In this document: positions 44,911-53,210 of the stretch, piece after piece
Layout of the letters: each line of letters begins with the position of its first letter
Numbering within the stretch: position 1 is the first letter of the stretch
The notes under the pieces: model-generated
Databases searched by the model: none
Seen by the model: the letters and a program-made list of their open reading frames with translations, nothing else
Told to the model about the DNA's origin: nothing
Translations under genes and position numbers: made by a program
NCBI RefSeq assembly: GCF_001545075.1
Contig: NZ_FCOB02000029.1
Location: 33,255-97,254 of the forward strand
DNA: 64,000 nucleotides
From: Caballeronia ptereochthonis
GTDB lineage: Bacteria > Pseudomonadota > Gammaproteobacteria > Burkholderiales > Burkholderiaceae
Direction: 5' to 3'

Positions 44911-45512
44911 CTTCCTTCTACTCCATCCGCCCATGCGGAACGTCATGCCGCCGTCACGGCGCCTTGGCGCCAACGCCAACAAACCAACGTCCGCGGCCGG
45001 GCGTCATCGGGAAAACCCACCCTGTTTGCAACCGCCCGGAAATGCGGAACCGACCGTATCATACCGGCTGACGTTTCAAGCCATAAGTTGGCTATCAGAC
45101 ATACGTCGATTCCAGCGGACGAAGTCCGCTCATACGGAAGCGTGCCAGGCACGCCGTCGACGTTGTCCTAAATGTATGAATAATAAGAGTTCAGGACGGG
45201 TTACAATTCGGCTCCCGCGTGCATCGGCCGGCCCTCGGAACCACCCCAAGTACGGTCTATCGGCAAGTTTTTTGAAAGCTTGAGGGCGCTGGAATCGTTT
45301 GAACGAAGCGGCCGCAGGGCGACCTGATCTGGAACGAATCGGCACAATTTCGTTACACAAAGCTGCTATCGTCACATTTTTTTTAAATGATCGCGGCAGG
45401 CGCGCACGGCGCGCCGGACCGCGGTTGGCGGCGCTCTCGGCTGACGAGCGGTGCTGCCTTGGCCGGCTCCCAGAGACCCGGCTCTGACATCACATCCATG
45501 AGAAGACAACCT
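44911..45512. other. Divergent promoter region between the transglycosylase and gsp genes
   Basis: The 600 bases contain no supported gene. The right half is AT-richer (about 45160-45400, with T8 near 45380). It must hold the promoter for the gsp operon and that of the transglycosylase; no clear -35/-10 pair could be fixed for either. Confidence 0.4.
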
Positions 45513-47894
45513 ATGGCACTGCGTCGCATCGCGACGGCACTGCTGGCGGCGGGACTTATCGTCGCGCAAGCTGCGCACGCGCAAGTGACGTTGAATTTCG
45601 TCAACGCGGACATCGACCAGGTCGCGAAAGCGATCGGCGCCGCCACCGGCAAAACGATCATCGTCGATCCCCGCGTCAAGGGGCAGCTCAACCTCGTCTC
45701 GGAGAACCCGGTTCCCGAGGATCAGGCGTTGAAGACGCTCCAGTCGTCGCTGCGCATGCAGGGCTTCGCGCTCGTGCAGGATCACGGCGTCCTGAAGGTC
45801 GTGCCCGAAGCCGATGCCAAGCTTCAGGGCGTGCCGACCTACGTCGGCAACGCGCCGGCCGCGCGCGGCGATCAGGTGATCACGCAAGTCTTTCAGCTGC
45901 ATAACGAATCGGCGAACAACCTCCTGCCGGTGCTGCGCCCGCTGATCTCGCCGAACAACACGATCGCTGCCTATCCGGCGAACAACACGCTCGTCGTCAC
46001 CGATTACGCCGACAACGTGCGCCGCATCGCAGGCATCATCGCGGGTGTCGACACGGCGGCGGGGCGCGAGGTCGACGTCGTCACGCTGAAGAATGCGAAC
46101 GCCATCGACGTCGCCGAGCAGATGAACAAGCTGCTCGATCCCGGCACGATCGGCAGCACGGACGCGACGCTGAAAGTCACCGTCACGCCGGATGCGCGCA
46201 CCAACTCGCTGATGTTCCGCGCTTCGAGCAGCGCGCGCCTCGCGGCGGCCAAGCAACTGGCCAAGAAGCTCGACGCGCCGACGTCGCAGCCCGGCAACAT
46301 GCACGTCGTCGCGCTGCGCAACGCCGACGCGACGCGCCTCGCCAAGACGCTGCGCGGCATGCTCGGCAAGGGAGGCGGCTCGGACAACACCTCGGGCTCG
46401 TCCAGCTCGAATTCGAACTCGTTCGGCCAGAGCGGCGGCGGTCTCGGCAATTCGTCGACGTCCACCGGCACGGCGGGCATGCCGCCGCTGCCGGGCGGTC
46501 TCGGTTCCTCCAGTTCGGGCAGCAGCAACAATCCGATGTCCGGCGGCGCCGGCAATCGCGACTCGAGCTTCTCGTCCAACAAGGAAAACGAGTCGGGCAA
46601 CGACCAGGGCGGCGGCATGATCCAGGCGGATTCGGCGACGAACTCGCTGATCATCACCGCGCCGGACCCGATGTACCGCAATCTGCGCGCCGTGATCGAC
46701 CAGCTCGACGCGCGCCGCGCGCAGGTCTATATCGAAGCGCTCATCGTCGAACTTTCGGCGACGACCGGCGCGAATCTGGGCATCCAGTGGCAAGGCGCCC
46801 TGCTTTCCAACGGCGGCAACAACGCGCTTTACGGCAGCACGAGCTTCGGCAGCGGCAATACGAACATCGTCGACCTGACCTTGCAGGGTAATGCGATCGC
46901 GCAGAATCCGTCGTCTCTCACGTCGACGAGCGGCCTGCTCGCGCAGGGCCTGAACATCGGCCTGCTGCACCGCTTCGGCAATCTGTTCGGCCTGGGCGGC
47001 CTGTTGCAGGCGCTGTCGACCTCGGCGGATGCGAACATCCTCTCGACGCCGAACCTCATCACGCTGGACAACGAGGAAGCGAAGATCGTCGTCGGCCAGA
47101 ACGTGCCGGTCGTGACGGGCTCGTACGCCACGCCGACCGCGAACGCCGCGACCTCGGTCACCGCGTTCAACACGTTCGATCGCCGCGACGTCGGCGTGAC
47201 GCTGCACGTGAAGCCGCAAATCACCGACGGCGGCGTGCTGAAGATGCAGATCTATCAGGAAGACTCGAGCGTCGACGCAACCACGAAGGCCGATCCGGGC
47301 GGCGTGACCATCAACACGCGCTCGGTGCAGTCGACCATCCTGGCGGACAACGGCGAGATCGTCGTGCTGGGCGGCCTGATGCAGGATCAGTACAACAACA
47401 ACAACAGCAAGATTCCGCTGCTCGGCGACATTCCGTTCATCGGCAGCCTGTTCCGCAGCGAAAGCAAGACGCGCACGAAGACCAACCTGATGGTGTTCCT
47501 GCGTCCGGTGATCGTCCGGGATCAGGCGACGGCCACGCAGATCGCCAACACGCGCTACGACTATCTGCGTCAGCAGCAGTACGGCTCGACGACGGACAAC
47601 CGCCTCATCAAGGACCAGAACGTGCCGGTGATGCCGCCGAAGCCGCTCGGCCCGAGCGAAGGCGGCGGCCCGCCGGCGCAGAACCTGCTCGACTGGAGCA
47701 ACACGACGCGCGGCCCCGGCCCGAGCACGACGCTGCCGCAGAACCCGAACGCGGGTCCGGCGCCGCAGAACACATATCCGGCGCCCGCGAACGGCGCGAC
47801 CAACGCGATGCCGGGTAACGCCGGGACGAACGCCATGCCGGGCAACGCCGCGACGAACGGCAGCGACAACACCCAGCCGGGAGCACGGCCGTGA
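45513..47894 (+). CDS. gspD: Type II secretion outer-membrane secretin GspD
   Basis: This 793-residue pore protein starts MALRRIATALLAAG with a signal peptide cleaved near AHAQ. It has N0 (VTLNFVNADIDQVAKAIG), N1-N3 domains and a C-terminal secretin domain (VPVVTGSY, the LHVKPQITDGG region, VVLGGLM, LGDIPFIGSLF). A long Ser/Gly/Asn-rich insert of about 80 residues (nt 46370-46620) interrupts N3. The C-terminal tail contains a repeated NAMPGNA. The start is chosen for AGAAG seven bases upstream; ATG 45498 is an alternative. First gene of the gsp operon. Confidence 0.94.
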   Translation: MALRRIATALLAAGLIVAQAAHAQVTLNFVNADIDQVAKAIGAATGKTIIVDPRVKGQLNLVSENPVPEDQALKTLQSSLRMQGFALVQDHGVLKVVPEADAKLQGVPTYVGNAPAARGDQVITQVFQLHNESANNLLPVLRPLISPNNTIAAYPANNTLVVTDYADNVRRIAGIIAGVDTAAGREVDVVTLKNANAIDVAEQMNKLLDPGTIGSTDATLKVTVTPDARTNSLMFRASSSARLAAAKQLAKKLDAPTSQPGNMHVVALRNADATRLAKTLRGMLGKGGGSDNTSGSSSSNSNSFGQSGGGLGNSSTSTGTAGMPPLPGGLGSSSSGSSNNPMSGGAGNRDSSFSSNKENESGNDQGGGMIQADSATNSLIITAPDPMYRNLRAVIDQLDARRAQVYIEALIVELSATTGANLGIQWQGALLSNGGNNALYGSTSFGSGNTNIVDLTLQGNAIAQNPSSLTSTSGLLAQGLNIGLLHRFGNLFGLGGLLQALSTSADANILSTPNLITLDNEEAKIVVGQNVPVVTGSYATPTANAATSVTAFNTFDRRDVGVTLHVKPQITDGGVLKMQIYQEDSSVDATTKADPGGVTINTRSVQSTILADNGEIVVLGGLMQDQYNNNNSKIPLLGDIPFIGSLFRSESKTRTKTNLMVFLRPVIVRDQATATQIANTRYDYLRQQQYGSTTDNRLIKDQNVPVMPPKPLGPSEGGGPPAQNLLDWSNTTRGPGPSTTLPQNPNAGPAPQNTYPAPANGATNAMPGNAGTNAMPGNAATNGSDNTQPGARP

Positions 47895-49381
47895 GCACGG
47901 TAAACGGCGTGGCCGAGCACGCGAGCGCGGCGGCGGCGTCGCCGCTGGCGGCGCGTCTCGTGCCGTACGGCTTCGCGCGCAGCGGGCAGATTCTGCTCGC
48001 GCATCAGCACGCTGACGGCGTTGAAGTCTGGATCAGCGAGCGCACCACCGACGCCGCGCTCGCGGAAGTCGCGCGCAATTTCGGCGCGCTGTCGATCGTG
48101 CGCAAGCCCGCCGACGAGCTCGCCGCCGCGATCAACTCGGCCTACGCGCGCAACGACGGCAGCGCGGCGCAGGTGGTCGGCGAAGTGGAGGGCGAAGTCG
48201 ATCTGTCGCGCCTGATGCAGGACATCCCGGAAGTCGAGGACCTGCTCGAATCCGAGGACGACGCGCCGATCATCCGCATGATCAACGCGCTTCTCACGCA
48301 GGCGGCGCGCGAGCAGGCATCGGACATCCACATCGAGCCGTTCGAGAACGCGTCGGTCGTGCGCTTTCGGGTCGACGGCACGCTGCGCGATGTCGTCCGC
48401 CCGAAGAAGGCGCTGCACGGCGCGCTGATCTCGCGGATCAAGATCATGGCGCAGCTCGATATCGCCGAAAAGCGTTTGCCGCAGGATGGCCGCATCACGC
48501 TGCGCGTGGGCGGACGCCCGGTGGACGTGCGCGTATCGACGCTGCCGACCGGCCACGGCGAGCGCGCGGTGCTGCGTCTCCTGGAAAAGGACGCGCAGCG
48601 CCTGAACCTCGAAAGGCTCGGCATGGCGCGCGACACGCTCGTCAACTTCGACAAGCTGATCGGCCGCCCGCACGGCATCGTCCTCGTGACCGGCCCGACC
48701 GGCTCCGGCAAGACCACGACGCTCTACGCGTCGATGTCGCGGCTCGAGACGACCACCACCAACATCATGACGGTGGAAGATCCGATCGAATACGACTTGT
48801 CGGGCATCGGCCAGACGCAGGTGAACGAGCGCATCGGCATGACCTTCGCGCGTGCGCTGCGCTCGATCCTGCGTCAGGATCCGGACATCATCATGATCGG
48901 TGAAATCCGCGATCTCGAAACCGCTCAGATCGCGGTGCAGGCTTCGCTCACCGGCCACCTCGTGCTCGCGACGCTGCATACGAACGATGCCGCGTCCGCC
49001 GTCACGCGTCTCACCGACATGGGCGTGGAGCCGTATCTGCTGGCTTCGTCGCTGCTCGGCGTGCTCGCGCAGCGGCTGGTGCGGCAGCTGTGTCCGGTGT
49101 GCAAGGAAGAACGCGTCGAGGAAGACGGCACGAAGCGCTGGCATCCGGTCGGCTGCGACCGATGCGGCCAGTCGGGCTATGTCGGCCGTCGCGGGGTCTA
49201 CGAATTGCTGCTGATCGACGAAACCATCCGTCCGCTGATCCATCGCAACGCGGCGGATGCCGAAATTCTCGAAGCGGGCCGCAAGCAAGGCATGCGCACG
49301 TTGCGCGAGGACGGCAATCGCTGGCTCGACGCGGGTGTGACTTCGCTGGAAGAAGTGCTGCGCGTGACGGGCGGAGAATAA
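47891..49381 (+). CDS. gspE: Type II secretion assembly ATPase GspE
   Basis: This 496-residue cytoplasmic hexameric ATPase powers pseudopilus assembly. It has Walker A GPTGSGKTTTLYASM, an Asp box and Walker B (RQDPDIIMIGEIRD), a His box (TGHLVLATLHTNDA) and the zinc-binding CM domain with CPVC...CDRCGQSGYVGRRG. The GTG start overlaps the gspD stop by four bases. The N-terminal domain that docks to GspL is of normal length. Confidence 0.96.
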   Translation: MSTVNGVAEHASAAAASPLAARLVPYGFARSGQILLAHQHADGVEVWISERTTDAALAEVARNFGALSIVRKPADELAAAINSAYARNDGSAAQVVGEVEGEVDLSRLMQDIPEVEDLLESEDDAPIIRMINALLTQAAREQASDIHIEPFENASVVRFRVDGTLRDVVRPKKALHGALISRIKIMAQLDIAEKRLPQDGRITLRVGGRPVDVRVSTLPTGHGERAVLRLLEKDAQRLNLERLGMARDTLVNFDKLIGRPHGIVLVTGPTGSGKTTTLYASMSRLETTTTNIMTVEDPIEYDLSGIGQTQVNERIGMTFARALRSILRQDPDIIMIGEIRDLETAQIAVQASLTGHLVLATLHTNDAASAVTRLTDMGVEPYLLASSLLGVLAQRLVRQLCPVCKEERVEEDGTKRWHPVGCDRCGQSGYVGRRGVYELLLIDETIRPLIHRNAADAEILEAGRKQGMRTLREDGNRWLDAGVTSLEEVLRVTGGE

Positions 49382-49385
49382 ACGT

Positions 49386-50603
49386 ATGCCGGCTTTTCGT
49401 TTCGAAGCGATCGACCACGCAGGCAAGACGCAGAAGGGCGTGCTCGACGCGGACAGCGCCCGCGCCGCGCGCAGCCAGCTGCGCACGCAGGGCCTGACGC
49501 CGCTCGTCGTCGAGGCGGCGGGCACGCGCACGCGTGGCGAGCGCCAGCAGCGGCTTTCGCTCGGGCGGCGCCTGTCGCAGCGCGAGCAGGCGATTCTCAC
49601 GCGCCAGCTCGCGAGTCTGCTGATCGCGGGCCTGCCGCTCGGCGAGACGCTCGCCGTGCTGACCGAGCAGTCCGAGCGCGACTACATCCGCGAGCTGATG
49701 GCCGCGATTCGCGCCGAAGTGCTCGGCGGCCATTCGTTCGCCAATGCGCTCGCGCAGCATCCGAAGGATTTTCCGGAGATCTACCGCGCGCTGGTCGCGG
49801 CGGGCGAGCATACCGGCAAGCTCGGCCTCGTGCTCTCGCGTCTCGCGGACTACATCGAGCAGCGCAATGCGCTCAAGCAGAAGATCATTCTGGCGTTCAC
49901 GTATCCGGGCATCGTGACGATCATCGCGTTCGGCATCGTCACGTTCCTGTTGAGCTATGTCGTGCCGCAGGTCGTGAACGTGTTCGCGAGCACGAAGCAG
50001 GCGCTGCCTTTCCTGACCGTCATGATGATGGCGCTCTCCGCCTTCGTGCGCAGCTACTGGTGGGCGGTGCTGATCGGCGTCGTGCTCTTCGCGTGGCTCG
50101 TGAAGAGCATTCTCGCGCGGCCCGGGCCGCGCATGTCGTTCGACCGCTGGCTGCTCGGCGCGCCGCTCATCGGCAAGCTGGTGCGCGGCTACAACACCGT
50201 GCGCTTCGCCAGCACGCTCGCCATCCTGACCGCCGCCGGCGTGCCGATCCTGCGGGCGCTGCAGGCCGCCGGCGAAACGCTCAGCAACACGGCGATGCGC
50301 GAGAACGTCGACGACGCCATCGTGCGCGTGCGCGAAGGCTCGTCGCTGTCGCGCGCGCTCGGCAACACGAAGACGTTTCCCCCCGTGCTGGTGCATCTGA
50401 TCCGCTCGGGCGAGGCGACCGGCGACGTCACCACCATGCTCGACCGCGCCTCCGAAGGCGAAGCGCGCGAGCTCGAACGCCGCACGATGTTCCTCACGAG
50501 CCTGCTCGAACCGCTGCTGATTCTGGCGATGGGCGGCGTCGTGCTGGTCATCGTGCTCGCGGTGATGCTGCCGATCATCGAACTGAATAATCTGGTGCAG
50601 TAA
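49386..50603 (+). CDS. gspF: Type II secretion inner-membrane platform protein GspF
   Basis: This 405-residue platform protein has two repeated GspF domains (FARTLATLxxxGVP-type motif seen as TRQLASLLIAGLPLGETL and RFASTLAILTAAGVPILRAL) and three membrane helices. It links GspE to the inner-membrane GspLM complex. Starts four bases after gspE; the stop overlaps the next start (TAATG). Confidence 0.95.
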   Translation: MPAFRFEAIDHAGKTQKGVLDADSARAARSQLRTQGLTPLVVEAAGTRTRGERQQRLSLGRRLSQREQAILTRQLASLLIAGLPLGETLAVLTEQSERDYIRELMAAIRAEVLGGHSFANALAQHPKDFPEIYRALVAAGEHTGKLGLVLSRLADYIEQRNALKQKIILAFTYPGIVTIIAFGIVTFLLSYVVPQVVNVFASTKQALPFLTVMMMALSAFVRSYWWAVLIGVVLFAWLVKSILARPGPRMSFDRWLLGAPLIGKLVRGYNTVRFASTLAILTAAGVPILRALQAAGETLSNTAMRENVDDAIVRVREGSSLSRALGNTKTFPPVLVHLIRSGEATGDVTTMLDRASEGEARELERRTMFLTSLLEPLLILAMGGVVLVIVLAVMLPIIELNNLVQ

Positions 50604-51016
50604 TGAACGCCCTGCAAACTCGCTTGCTAACGCTCGCCGCCCTCGCGCTTTTCTGCGTGACGGCGACGTATTGGGTCGTCACGCTGACCTCGCGCCAGAC
50701 CGCGCCGCTGCCCGCCGCGGCCGCGACGCGCACGCCGTCGGTCGAGCAGGCCGCGACCATTTTCGGCGGACGGCTCGAACGCCAGGCCAATCAGGATGTG
50801 CATCTGTTCGGCATTCTGGCCTTGCAGGGCGGCGCGGCGGCCATCGTGAGCTACGGCGGCGAGCCGGCAAAGGCCGTGTCGCTCGGCGGTCCGCTCACGC
50901 AAGGCGTGAAGCTCTCGGAAGTGCGAGCGCGCTCGATCATCATCGATCGCAATGGCGTGAAGTCCGAGATCTTCCTGCCGCAGAATCCGCCCGGGCCGAC
51001 GATCTGGGTGCGCTGA
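50603..51016 (+). CDS. gspC: Short GspC-like type II secretion protein (no PDZ domain)
   Basis: This 137-residue protein has one N-terminal membrane helix (about residues 8-28) and a homology-region-like periplasmic part (HLFGILALQGGAAAIVSYGGEPAKAV, LSEVRARSIIIDRNG). Classical GspC is about 270 residues and ends in a PDZ or coiled-coil domain, which is missing here. GspC links the inner-membrane platform to the secretin. Its position between F and G is the usual one in Burkholderia-type clusters. Confidence 0.82.
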   Translation: MNALQTRLLTLAALALFCVTATYWVVTLTSRQTAPLPAAAATRTPSVEQAATIFGGRLERQANQDVHLFGILALQGGAAAIVSYGGEPAKAVSLGGPLTQGVKLSEVRARSIIIDRNGVKSEIFLPQNPPGPTIWVR

Positions 51017-51079
51017 GCGCGACGCGATGCCTCGCCCGCGCATGAATCACGCGACGAAAGCAGATCGATAGAATGAGCG

Positions 51080-51115
51080 GCGGCTTCGGCAAGAGGCGAA
51101 GCCGCGCGATTTTTT
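51080..51115 (+). terminator. Intrinsic terminator-like hairpin inside the gsp operon, between gspC and gspG
   Basis: A perfect 9-bp stem (GCGGCTTCG/CGAAGCCGC, 8-base loop) is followed four bases later by six T residues. It lies in the 157-base gspC-gspG gap, the only long gap of the cluster. It may attenuate transcription or separate gspDEFC from gspG onwards, which would need its own promoter. Confidence 0.7.
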
Positions 51116-51173
51116 CAATCATCACCGGGCATCAGGTCCGGAAACGATATTTTCAATACACGAGGTAGCAGTC

Positions 51174-51644
51174 ATGCAAATGTGGACACAACGCCGCATG
51201 CAAATCGAACGAGCCCGAGCGCAGGGACGCCGCCAGCGCGGCTTCACGCTGATCGAAATCATGGTCGTGATCGCGATTCTCGGCATTCTCGCCGCGCTGA
51301 TCGTGCCGAAGATCATGAGCCGCCCGGACGAGGCGCGCCGCGTCGCCGCGAAGCAGGACATCGGCACGGTCATGCAGGCGCTGAAGCTCTATCGCCTGGA
51401 TAACGGCCGTTATCCGACGCAGGAGCAAGGCCTGCGCGCGCTGATCGAAAAACCCACGACCGAGCCGGTGCCGAACAACTGGAAGGACGGCGGCTATCTG
51501 GAGCGCCTGCCGAACGATCCGTGGGGCGGCCAGTATCAGTATCTGAATCCGGGCGTGCACGGCGAAATCGACGTGTTCAGCTACGGCGCGGACCAAAAGG
51601 CGGGCGGCGAAGGCAACGATGCCGATGTCGGCTCGTGGCAGTAG
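51174..51644 (+). CDS. gspG: Type II secretion major pseudopilin GspG
   Basis: This 156-residue pseudopilin has a long basic leader, then the prepilin peptidase site RGFTLIEIMVVIAILGILAA at about residue 24, and a hydrophobic helix. The C-terminal calcium-binding-type domain has NNWKDGGYLERLPNDPWGG and FSYGADQKAGGEG. It forms the body of the pseudopilus and is usually made in large amounts. Preceded by a terminator-like hairpin, so it may have separate control. Confidence 0.95.
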   Translation: MQMWTQRRMQIERARAQGRRQRGFTLIEIMVVIAILGILAALIVPKIMSRPDEARRVAAKQDIGTVMQALKLYRLDNGRYPTQEQGLRALIEKPTTEPVPNNWKDGGYLERLPNDPWGGQYQYLNPGVHGEIDVFSYGADQKAGGEGNDADVGSWQ

Positions 51645-51672
51645 ACGTTTCGCATAGAAGAAGGCAATCGAC

Positions 51673-52158
51673 GTGAACAGGTACGGCAGGCGGATCGGCA
51701 TCGCGCGGCGGCAAGCCGGCTTCACACTGCTCGAAATGCTCGTCGTGCTCGTGATCGCCGGGTTGCTCGTGTCGCTCGCGTCGCTGCAACTGACGCGCAA
51801 TCCGCGCACCGACCTCAACGAGGAGGCGCAGCGTCTCGCGCTGCTGTTCGAATCCGCGGGCGACGAAGCTCAGGTGCGCGCGCGGCCGATCGCGTGGCAG
51901 CCGCTCGACGGCGGCTTCCGCTTCGACATTCGCACGGAAGACGGCTGGCGTCCCTTGCGCGACGACCTCTTTCGCGCGCGCCGCTGGGAAGGCGGCGTGA
52001 CCGGCGTGACGATCCAGTTCCTCGACTCGGACAAGTCGGTGAGCCGGCTCGTGTTCGGTACCGAGGCGATCGACGCCCCGATGGAAATCACGCTGATCTC
52101 GCCGGCGGGCCGCGCGATCATCGTCGGCAGCGGCAATGGCCGCTTTCAGGTGCGGTGA
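51673..52158 (+). CDS. gspH: Type II secretion minor pseudopilin GspH
   Basis: This 161-residue minor pseudopilin has a cleavage site at AGFTLLEMLVVLVIAGLLVS after a 16-residue leader. The remainder is a beta-rich GspH/FimT domain, with the Trp-rich turn WRPLRDDLF. It is part of the tip or shaft region of the pseudopilus. Ends in TGATG with gspI. Confidence 0.9.
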   Translation: MNRYGRRIGIARRQAGFTLLEMLVVLVIAGLLVSLASLQLTRNPRTDLNEEAQRLALLFESAGDEAQVRARPIAWQPLDGGFRFDIRTEDGWRPLRDDLFRARRWEGGVTGVTIQFLDSDKSVSRLVFGTEAIDAPMEITLISPAGRAIIVGSGNGRFQVR

Positions 52159-52544
52159 TGCGCGGCGCTCGCCAGCAACGCGGCTTCACGATGATCGAAG
52201 TGCTCGTGGCGCTCGCGATCATCGCCGTGGCGCTCGCCGCGTCGCTGCGCGCGGTCGGCTCGCTCGCGACGGGCGAAGCGGACCTGCATCGGCGGCTGCT
52301 CGCGGGCTGGAGCGCCGACAACGAACTCGCGCAATTGCGGCTCTCGCATACGTTCCCGCCGCTCGGCTCGCGCACCTTCGACTGCTCGCAGGGCAATCTG
52401 AAACTCACGTGCACGCAGCGCGTGAGCCAGACGCCGAATCCGATTTTCAGGCGCGTCGAGATGTTCGTCTCGACGCCGGGACGCTCCGGCAATCTTGCGC
52501 AAATGGTCACGGTGGTGGCGAATGAAACGAATCGCTCGCTCTGA
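52158..52544 (+). CDS. gspI: Type II secretion minor pseudopilin GspI
   Basis: This 128-residue minor pseudopilin has cleavage site RGFTMIEVLVALAIIAVALA after eight residues. GspI forms the tip complex with J and K. The ATG at 52158 overlaps the gspH stop by one base; the frame remains open upstream, but only as a shadow of gspH. It overlaps gspJ by 23 bases. Confidence 0.92.
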   Translation: MRGARQQRGFTMIEVLVALAIIAVALAASLRAVGSLATGEADLHRRLLAGWSADNELAQLRLSHTFPPLGSRTFDCSQGNLKLTCTQRVSQTPNPIFRRVEMFVSTPGRSGNLAQMVTVVANETNRSL

Positions 52545-53208
52545 CCGCGGCCTTCGCGGCAACACCCGGCAGCGCGGCTTCACGCTGCTGGAAATGCTGA
52601 TCGCGATCGCGATCCTCGCGGTGATCGCCGTGCTGTCGTGGCGCGGGCTCGATTCCGTGATTCGCGGCCGCGCGACGATCAGCAACGCCATGGAAGACGA
52701 GCGCGTGATCGCGCAGCTATTCGACCAGATGCGCATCGACGCGCGCCAGGCCGCCACCGACGACGAAGCGGGCCAGCCCGCGGTGCAGATCGGCAACGGC
52801 TCGCTGCAGATCGTGCGCGGCGTGTTCGCGCCGGGCACGCCGCCGCGCCTGCAGGTGGTCCGCTACCGGCTCTCGAACGGCCAGATCGTGCGCTATGCGT
52901 CGCCGCCGCTCGCGAATGTCGGTGAAGTGCGCCGCGCGCTGTCGTCGGGAGACTCGACGGGCGGCTGGAGTGCGATTCCGCTGATGGGCGGCGTGGGCTC
53001 GCTCGCGACGCGCGTCTACATTCCGGATAAAGGCTGGACGACGAGAATGAGCGACGTGCTCTCGCAGATCAACCAGAACGACAACAACCTGAAGGTGCCG
53101 CAACTGGGCAACGCGCCGCTGCCGCGCGCGGTGTCGGGCATCCAGGTCGCGGTCGGCGCGCACAATCTGCAAGTGCCGCTCACGCGCGTTTTTCTGGTCG
53201 GAGAGTGA
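52522..53208 (+). CDS. gspJ: Type II secretion minor pseudopilin GspJ
   Basis: This 228-residue minor pseudopilin has a 19-residue basic leader and cleavage site RGFTLLEMLIAIAILAVIAV. The large C-terminal domain includes SWRGLDSVIRGRATI, common to GspJ. Start MKRIARSDRG at 52522 is chosen; it overlaps gspI. GspI, J and K form the pseudopilus tip. Confidence 0.93.
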   Translation: MKRIARSDRGLRGNTRQRGFTLLEMLIAIAILAVIAVLSWRGLDSVIRGRATISNAMEDERVIAQLFDQMRIDARQAATDDEAGQPAVQIGNGSLQIVRGVFAPGTPPRLQVVRYRLSNGQIVRYASPPLANVGEVRRALSSGDSTGGWSAIPLMGGVGSLATRVYIPDKGWTTRMSDVLSQINQNDNNLKVPQLGNAPLPRAVSGIQVAVGAHNLQVPLTRVFLVGE

Positions 53209-53210
53209 CG

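Noticed and set aside
45372..47219. A 615-codon frame on minus opposite gspD
   Set aside because: Arg/Asp/Val-rich shadow of gspD with no recognisable domain.
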